DNA from: Bremerella alba
GTDB taxonomy: Bacteria > Planctomycetota > Planctomycetia > Pirellulales > Pirellulaceae
Reading direction: 5' to 3'
NCBI RefSeq assembly: GCF_013618625.1
Contig: NZ_JABRWO010000004.1
Coordinates: 186,001-250,000, forward strand
Length of the DNA: 64,000 bases
In this document: piece after piece, positions 59,511-64,000 of the stretch
Position numbering within the stretch: the stretch's first letter is position 1
Layout: each line of letters starts with the position of its first letter
Notes under the pieces: model-generated
The model's database searches: none
What the model was told of the DNA's origin: nothing
What the model saw: the letters and a program-made list of their open reading frames with translations, nothing else
Position numbers and translations under genes: made by a program

Positions 59511-61826
59511 ATGTCTTCTAACCAAGCCCCCGTTCCTGATGCTCGTTTCGCGGAAACGATGGCCGGTGCCAGTGGTGATTTCAGCAAAGAGCAGCAAGAT
59601 ATCGCCGTTGCCGCGTTGATTCTCCGCATGGGGGTGATCTCAGAGCGTCAACTGTCTCAGGCTCTTTCCACATGGGCCTTACATGGCGACCTGCCGCTGC
59701 ACGAACACCTGGTCGCGTTGGGGCAGCTCGATGTCGAGACCTGCAATCAGCTGATCGAACGAAGTCCGGCCTTGCTTGAAGAAGTCACGCTGGCCACCGG
59801 TGACACCGGCTTTACTTCGGCAGAAACGGTCGTCGCGCGAACGCTCGATTCAGTCGATCCTTCCGGAGCGATTGCCCGGTTGATGGGAATCCGTAGCGTC
59901 TCTGGCTCGGGTGCCAACGATGCCACCGGCGTGCGATCTTCCGTTGCCCGCTATCGACTCATCCGCAAACTGGGCCAAGGCGGGCTGGGCCGGGTTTGGT
60001 TAGCCTACGACGAACATCTCAAACGCCCCGTGGCCGTTAAAGAAGTCACGGCCCCCGATCAATCGTCCGCTCACGAGCGTTTCCGCCGCGAAGCGGAGAT
60101 CACCGGTCGACTCGAACACCCCGGCATCGTGCCCATTTATCATCTGGGCGAAGATATCGAAACAGGCCAGGCATTTTATGCAATGCGTTTCCTGGGAAAG
60201 CAAACGCTGCACGATACCATTGGCGAGTATCACGAACGCCGCACCGAAGGAGACCACGATCCCATGCTACTGCGGCGGCTGCTCACCGACTTCGTCAGCA
60301 TCTGCCAGGCGATAGGCCATGCTCACTCGCGCAAGGTCATCCATCGCGACCTGAAGCCTGAGAACGTCGCGATCGATAGCTTCGGCCAGGTGATCGTGAT
60401 TGACTGGGGCATTGCCAAAGTCATCAACGAGTTGCAAACCAGCGACGGGCAGTCGTCTTCGCGCGATTCGCACCTCAGCAATCAAAGCACAATGGATGGC
60501 CAGGTTTTGGGGACGCCGCTGTATATGGCCCCGGAACAAGCCGCCGGTCGCATCGATGAACTAGACGAACGGACCGACATTTACGGCTTAGGCGCGATCC
60601 TCTTTTCGATCCTGGCCGGCTGCGGCCCTCACGAACACACACGCGACTCGACGAAATCGGTCAATGGACGAGAACTGCTAACGGCGATCGCCGGACGACC
60701 TTCTCCGAAAGCGTCGGATGTGAACCCGGACGTCGATCCCTCGCTATCGGCCATCTGCGCCAAAGCAATGGCGCGGCGTCAATACGCGCGGTATCAATCG
60801 GCGTCGGAACTCGCCGAAGAAGTGCAGCGATGGATGGCCGGTGAAAACGTAAAAGCCTATCGCGAGCGGCCCGAGCAGCGAATCGCTCGCTGGATTCAAC
60901 AGCATCGGATTGCCTCGCAGTTGGTAGGCTTAACCTTGGTGGCCTGCCTGGTGGCGTTAACGGTTTTCGTGGTCGATTCGCACACAGCACAAAACGCGGA
61001 ACGCCAAAGCAGTTTCGACCAAATGCAGGCCTACAAAAGCGAACTAGAAGTTCAGCTGGAAGCGACTGCCGAGAGTATCACCAAAGACGTCCGTTTCATG
61101 TCGAGTCTGCCACCGATCAACGGCATCATAAACGTTCGCAACGACGCTACGGATACCGAATCAGAAGAAGTTTGGCGAGATCGGCTCGAGATGATTTACG
61201 AGGAATTTCTTCGCGCCAATGTCGAATACCTGAAGATCAGTTTTACGAAAATCTCCGAAGGAGCGGCCGAGGACATTGTGTGCGTTGAACGAAATGTTCG
61301 CGATCCGGCCTATTTGCGTCGTGTCCCGGCTTCTCGTCTGACGACCCACAACGAGCCAGAACTCCTGGCAATGGTTTCGAAACTCAGTCGCGGAGACGTC
61401 CTACTTGCCGTCCGCGGTGCGGATGAAAAAGCGGACGATCACATTGAAGAGGGGGTTCGCCTGGTTGCGATTACGCCTATCTACGACGACAGCTCCGGCG
61501 TCCTGTTTGGTGCCGCCGTGATTGCCATTGATCTACGTCATCAGGTCGTCGAGTTCCTCACACGACTCGACCAAGGGACGGCGGCTATTCAGGTGACCGA
61601 TCGCCAAGGCAAAGTTTGGGTTCGCGACACACCACAGTCAGGCGTCGTCGAAGCGAATAAAGCCACCAGCATCACCGACGAATTGCCTGAGCTGAAGTCC
61701 TTCTACGCGGACGATAACGCCAAGCATTACAGCAACGACAACGAGGGCGTGATCGCCTCGAAGATCTTACTCGATCACTTCAACAGCCAAACGACCGTGG
61801 GCATTGTGCTGAAGTTAGTGGAATAG
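59511..61826 (+). CDS. Sensor Ser/Thr protein kinase with extracytoplasmic domain
   Basis: The product has 771 residues from the ATG at 59511; a TTG 15 codons upstream is also in frame. An N-terminal region of about 130 residues with a helical repeat is followed by the kinase domain. It has the glycine loop GQGGLGRVW (155-163), Lys177, HRDLKPEN at 278-285, and a DWG (298-300) replacing DFG. YMAPEQA marks the activation segment. One membrane helix (about 477-498, LVGLTLVACLVALTVFVVD) leads to an extracytoplasmic Cache-like domain of about 260 residues. It would sense an external ligand and signal inside. Confidence 0.88.
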   Translation: MSSNQAPVPDARFAETMAGASGDFSKEQQDIAVAALILRMGVISERQLSQALSTWALHGDLPLHEHLVALGQLDVETCNQLIERSPALLEEVTLATGDTGFTSAETVVARTLDSVDPSGAIARLMGIRSVSGSGANDATGVRSSVARYRLIRKLGQGGLGRVWLAYDEHLKRPVAVKEVTAPDQSSAHERFRREAEITGRLEHPGIVPIYHLGEDIETGQAFYAMRFLGKQTLHDTIGEYHERRTEGDHDPMLLRRLLTDFVSICQAIGHAHSRKVIHRDLKPENVAIDSFGQVIVIDWGIAKVINELQTSDGQSSSRDSHLSNQSTMDGQVLGTPLYMAPEQAAGRIDELDERTDIYGLGAILFSILAGCGPHEHTRDSTKSVNGRELLTAIAGRPSPKASDVNPDVDPSLSAICAKAMARRQYARYQSASELAEEVQRWMAGENVKAYRERPEQRIARWIQQHRIASQLVGLTLVACLVALTVFVVDSHTAQNAERQSSFDQMQAYKSELEVQLEATAESITKDVRFMSSLPPINGIINVRNDATDTESEEVWRDRLEMIYEEFLRANVEYLKISFTKISEGAAEDIVCVERNVRDPAYLRRVPASRLTTHNEPELLAMVSKLSRGDVLLAVRGADEKADDHIEEGVRLVAITPIYDDSSGVLFGAAVIAIDLRHQVVEFLTRLDQGTAAIQVTDRQGKVWVRDTPQSGVVEANKATSITDELPELKSFYADDNAKHYSNDNEGVIASKILLDHFNSQTTVGIVLKLVE

Positions 61827-61970
61827 CTCCATTCACTTCTTTTGATTACCGCATGCAGCATCCGCATTGCCATTACGCTACAATCTTAGCTCACGCCGTT
61901 TTATGGCGTCCGTCCCGATGGGGCCAATCTTGAACTTCCGAGTGCGTATTCACGGAGAACGTTGCATCTG

Positions 61971-62774
61971 ATGCCCATCATTAGAAGTTGCCGAACCTTC
62001 GCATTGTGCCTGCTGATCGGCGTGCTGGCGTTGTCCTTTGCCTCGACTGTCGCGGCCATTCAAATTGATATCGAGAAGCCTGGCGATCGCGAGTTCATTC
62101 GCGACACGGCCGATATGATTTCGCCGGAGGGCAAGGAACAGATTCTCGATATCTGCGACAAGCTACTCTCTGAAAAAGCCACGCCGATCATCGTTATCAC
62201 AATCGATTCGATGGCCAACCATGGCGGTGAAGGACTGCGGATCGAGACCTTCGCGACGCTGTTGTTCGACCAGTGGGGAATCGGCCAAGCCGAAATCAAT
62301 GGGCAAGAGTGGAACACCGGCATCTTGCTGCTGGTCTCTAAGAACGATCGCAAGGCACGCATTGAACTGGGCGGTGGCTGGGGGCGTCGTGAAGATGCCC
62401 TTTGCCGGCAGATCATGGACGAGCAAATCATCCCACGCTTCAAGCAAGGGCAATTCTCGGAAGGGATCGTCGCTGGCGTCGAGTCGCTCGACAAGATGGC
62501 TCGGAAGCTTGAACTTCCTACCCAGCCGCGCCCCTGGTGGCACTATGCAATCGGTGTGGGTTTCGTAGCGCTGGCGATCTTCACCGGCGTGTCGCTCTAT
62601 CGACGCGGATCAAGCGGATGGGCCTGGGCCCTTTGGGCACTCGTGTTCACCGTGCTGGGGGTCATTCTCTATCAGTTGGCGACCAGCCGAGGCAGCGGTG
62701 GTGGTGGCGGCTTTAGCGGCGGTTCGTTCGGTGGTGGTTCTTCCGGTGGCGGTGGTGCCACAGGCTCTTGGTAA
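61971..62774 (+). CDS. Secreted TPM-domain protein with Gly-rich tail
   Basis: The product has 267 residues from the ATG at 61971; a TTG three codons upstream is also in frame. The signal peptide (FALCLLIGVLALSFASTVA) precedes a TPM (YgcG-type) domain of about 150 residues: DTADMISPEGKEQILDICDK, NTGILLLVSKNDRKARIELG, then GRREDALCRQIMDEQIIPRF. Two hydrophobic segments and a Gly/Ser-rich tail (FSGGSFGGGSSGGGG) follow, the YgcG layout. The TPM domain is linked to photosystem repair in plants and to phosphatase or membrane maintenance in bacteria. The second TPM gene follows after 13 bp. Confidence 0.88.
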   Translation: MPIIRSCRTFALCLLIGVLALSFASTVAAIQIDIEKPGDREFIRDTADMISPEGKEQILDICDKLLSEKATPIIVITIDSMANHGGEGLRIETFATLLFDQWGIGQAEINGQEWNTGILLLVSKNDRKARIELGGGWGRREDALCRQIMDEQIIPRFKQGQFSEGIVAGVESLDKMARKLELPTQPRPWWHYAIGVGFVALAIFTGVSLYRRGSSGWAWALWALVFTVLGVILYQLATSRGSGGGGGFSGGSFGGGSSGGGGATGSW

Positions 62775-62787
62775 GGAAACAGTAGCT

Positions 62788-63465
62788 ATGCAACGAGCAT
62801 CGACTCTCTTCAGTGCCGACCAAAGGCAAAAGATCCAGGAAACCGTTGCCCAGGCCGAAGCAAACACTTCGTGCGAGATCGTCCCGGTCGTCGCGACTGC
62901 TTCCGGCCGTTACGATCGGGCCGAAGATATCCTCGGCCTCTGGCTGGCCACGATCGCGGCTGTCCTGGTTTGGACGCTCTATCCCCGCTCGGCGGAAGAC
63001 CCAGGAGACTGGGCCGGCACGTCGCTGGACTGGGGACTGCTGGCCCTGGTGGTTAGTATTGTGGTGGCGTTTCTCGTGGGCGCTATGCTCGGAAGTCAAA
63101 TCGGTTGGCTCCGGCGGCTGTTCACACCCAGCAATCAAATGAAAGACGAAGTCGCTTCCCAGGCACGCCAGGTTTTCTTCGACCGACGCGTGCATCACAC
63201 CAGCGGAGCAACGGGACTGTTGATTTACGTTTCCCTATTCGAGCACACCGCCGCGGTCCTGGCCGATCAAGAAGTTCTCGAAAAGCTCGGCCAACCGGCC
63301 CTCGACGAGCTTTGCCAACAGCTGACCGAAGGACTGCATCAAGGCCATCCAACCGAAGCGATGTGCGGCGTTATCGAATCTGCCGGCCAACAACTGGCCG
63401 GAGTCTTACCGCGAACCGACGACGACACCAACGAACTTCCCGATGCATTGGTGCTGATGGATTAG
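62788..63465 (+). CDS. TPM-domain membrane protein
   Basis: The product has 225 residues from the ATG at 62788 (MQRASTLFSADQRQKIQE), just after the first TPM gene. A short TPM core (VAQAEANTSCEIVPVV) is split by two membrane helices (DILGLWLATIAAVLVWTLY and ALVVSIVVAFLVGAMLGS). The rest of the TPM fold resumes with VFFDRRVHHTSGATGLLIYVSLFEHTAAVL. This split is typical of the second partner in TPM pairs. It probably acts with the preceding protein at the membrane. A hairpin follows the stop. Confidence 0.85.
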   Translation: MQRASTLFSADQRQKIQETVAQAEANTSCEIVPVVATASGRYDRAEDILGLWLATIAAVLVWTLYPRSAEDPGDWAGTSLDWGLLALVVSIVVAFLVGAMLGSQIGWLRRLFTPSNQMKDEVASQARQVFFDRRVHHTSGATGLLIYVSLFEHTAAVLADQEVLEKLGQPALDELCQQLTEGLHQGHPTEAMCGVIESAGQQLAGVLPRTDDDTNELPDALVLMD

Positions 63466-63477
63466 TCGGCCAGCATC

Positions 63478-63493
63478 GGCATCGTACGATGCC
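63478..63493 (+). terminator. Palindrome after the TPM pair
   Basis: GGCATCGTACGATGCC is a perfect 16-base palindrome beginning 13 bases after the stop codon and followed by ATTCTCT. As a stem it would have a 6-bp arm and a 4-base loop. It is a possible terminator. Confidence 0.4.
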
Positions 63494-63697
63494 ATTCTCT
63501 ACTCCCCAAAAGGCTGGCACCTGCTCCGTCTTCGATTCTTTCGACGGCGCCAGTCGCTAAAGTGGTTTGCTCGTCACGCCCCTGAATGAGGGTTGTCCAT
63601 AATCATCGTCTCAGTATTATGTAACATCTCTTGAAAAAGACTTTCTTTTTCGAGCCCTCCCCCCATCCCGCCTGCTTTGCTTCGTTGGAGTGTTGCC

Positions 63698-64000
63698 TTG
63701 AGTATCTCTTGGTGCCGATGTGCCCCGTTGGTTTTGTGTGTCAGTCTGTTTTTAATCGCTGGTTGTACTAGCCAAGAAACAGGCGAGTCTTTAGGTGCGA
63801 CGGTCACCGGAACCATCCTCTATAAAGGTAGCCCAGTTGATGGGGCAATGGTCACGTTTCGTCCAACCGGCGAAGGTGGTCATGGAGCGTTTGCTCAGAC
63901 CGACGAAGAAGGAAAGTACAAGCTGTCCACATCAGTCGCTGGAACGACCGGCGTGCAGCCCGGCGACTACGTCGTAACGGTTACCAAAACCGAAGCGGCC
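63698..64000 (+). CDS. Putative lipoprotein with carboxypeptidase-regulatory-like domain (5' part)
   Basis: An open frame of 101 codons starts at TTG 63698 and runs off the window. TTGGAG is eight bases upstream and supports the start. The leader (CAPLVLCVSLFLIAGC) ends in a lipobox with Cys at residue 23. Then GATVTGTILYKGSPVDGAMV, FRPTGEGGHGAFAQTDEEGK and PGDYVVTVTKTE match the small beta-sandwich of the carboxypeptidase-regulatory-like type common in planctomycetes. It would be an outer-envelope lipoprotein of unknown role. No ATG alternative is in frame nearby. Confidence 0.75.
   Translation, partial: MSISWCRCAPLVLCVSLFLIAGCTSQETGESLGATVTGTILYKGSPVDGAMVTFRPTGEGGHGAFAQTDEEGKYKLSTSVAGTTGVQPGDYVVTVTKTEAA

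Noticed and set aside
1-64000. tRNA, rRNA, CRISPR arrays, insertion sequences or prophage
   Set aside because: No cloverleaf-type segments, regularly spaced repeats, transposase or integrase motifs were found when reading the intergenic regions and proteins.

Overview
The window looks like chromosomal DNA of a planctomycete, most likely a marine Pirellulaceae-type organism (Blastopirellula, Bremerella or Rhodopirellula relatives). This is inferred from protein families rather than a marker gene. The families are a DUF1501 protein beside a DUF1549/DUF1553 CxxCH protein, a giant PVC-type haem-binding propeller/HEAT protein, two secreted sulfatases, eukaryote-like Ser/Thr kinases, paired signal peptidases with large inserts, and carboxypeptidase-regulatory-like lipoproteins. 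Genes are long, often monocistronic, and seldom have strong Shine-Dalgarno sequences. I saw no tRNA, rRNA, CRISPR array or insertion sequence.

Region 1 to 7.7 kb (all minus strand): the DUF1549/DUF1501 pair, then a run of small stress or envelope genes (CsbD, a secreted tandem PRC-barrel protein, a Rho-N-like peptide, a small membrane protein, a small lipoprotein), then anti-sigma-like, AIM24 and ECF sigma genes. The small lipoprotein gene has an exact sigma-54 type promoter (TGGCAC-N5-TTGC) with palindromic sites upstream. Its putative three-gene transcript ends at a perfect 11-bp terminator.

Region 7.8 to 13.8 kb: a probable signalling operon (FHA protein, Ser/Thr kinase, a 37-residue one-helix peptide, a four-helix membrane protein), a coiled-coil envelope protein, and a 67-residue protein behind a second exact sigma-54 promoter.

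Region 13.8 to 27.9 kb: a DMT transporter, a CinA-like/nucleotidylyltransferase fusion, a ROK protein without the zinc cysteines, lepA, two signal peptidase I genes with extra extracytoplasmic domains, an LptB-like ATPase, two methyltransferases, and a BlaI/M56 repressor-protease pair.

Region 27.9 to 40.1 kb: MscS-type channel, dual-GGDEF protein divergent from a response regulator, an M20 peptidase translationally coupled to a BFD-like [2Fe-2S] protein, STAS, LOG-family protein and the 1319-residue PVC haem-binding protein.

Region 40.5 to 64 kb: a complete oligopeptide-type ABC importer operon (binding lipoprotein, two permeases, fused double ATPase) with Yej-like features; an RlmN-family radical SAM enzyme, two hypothetical proteins and metG; a minus-strand cluster of two sulfatases, a TIM-barrel isomerase/epimerase-like protein and an NHL propeller, plausibly for sulfated glycan use; a quinone oxidoreductase divergent from an SDR; a kinase with an extracytoplasmic sensor; a TPM-domain pair; and the start of a lipoprotein gene.

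The most interesting items are the two sigma-54 promoters serving small orphan proteins, the FHA/kinase/one-helix peptide module, the signal peptidases with inserted beta-sandwich domains, and the peptidase/ferredoxin coupling.
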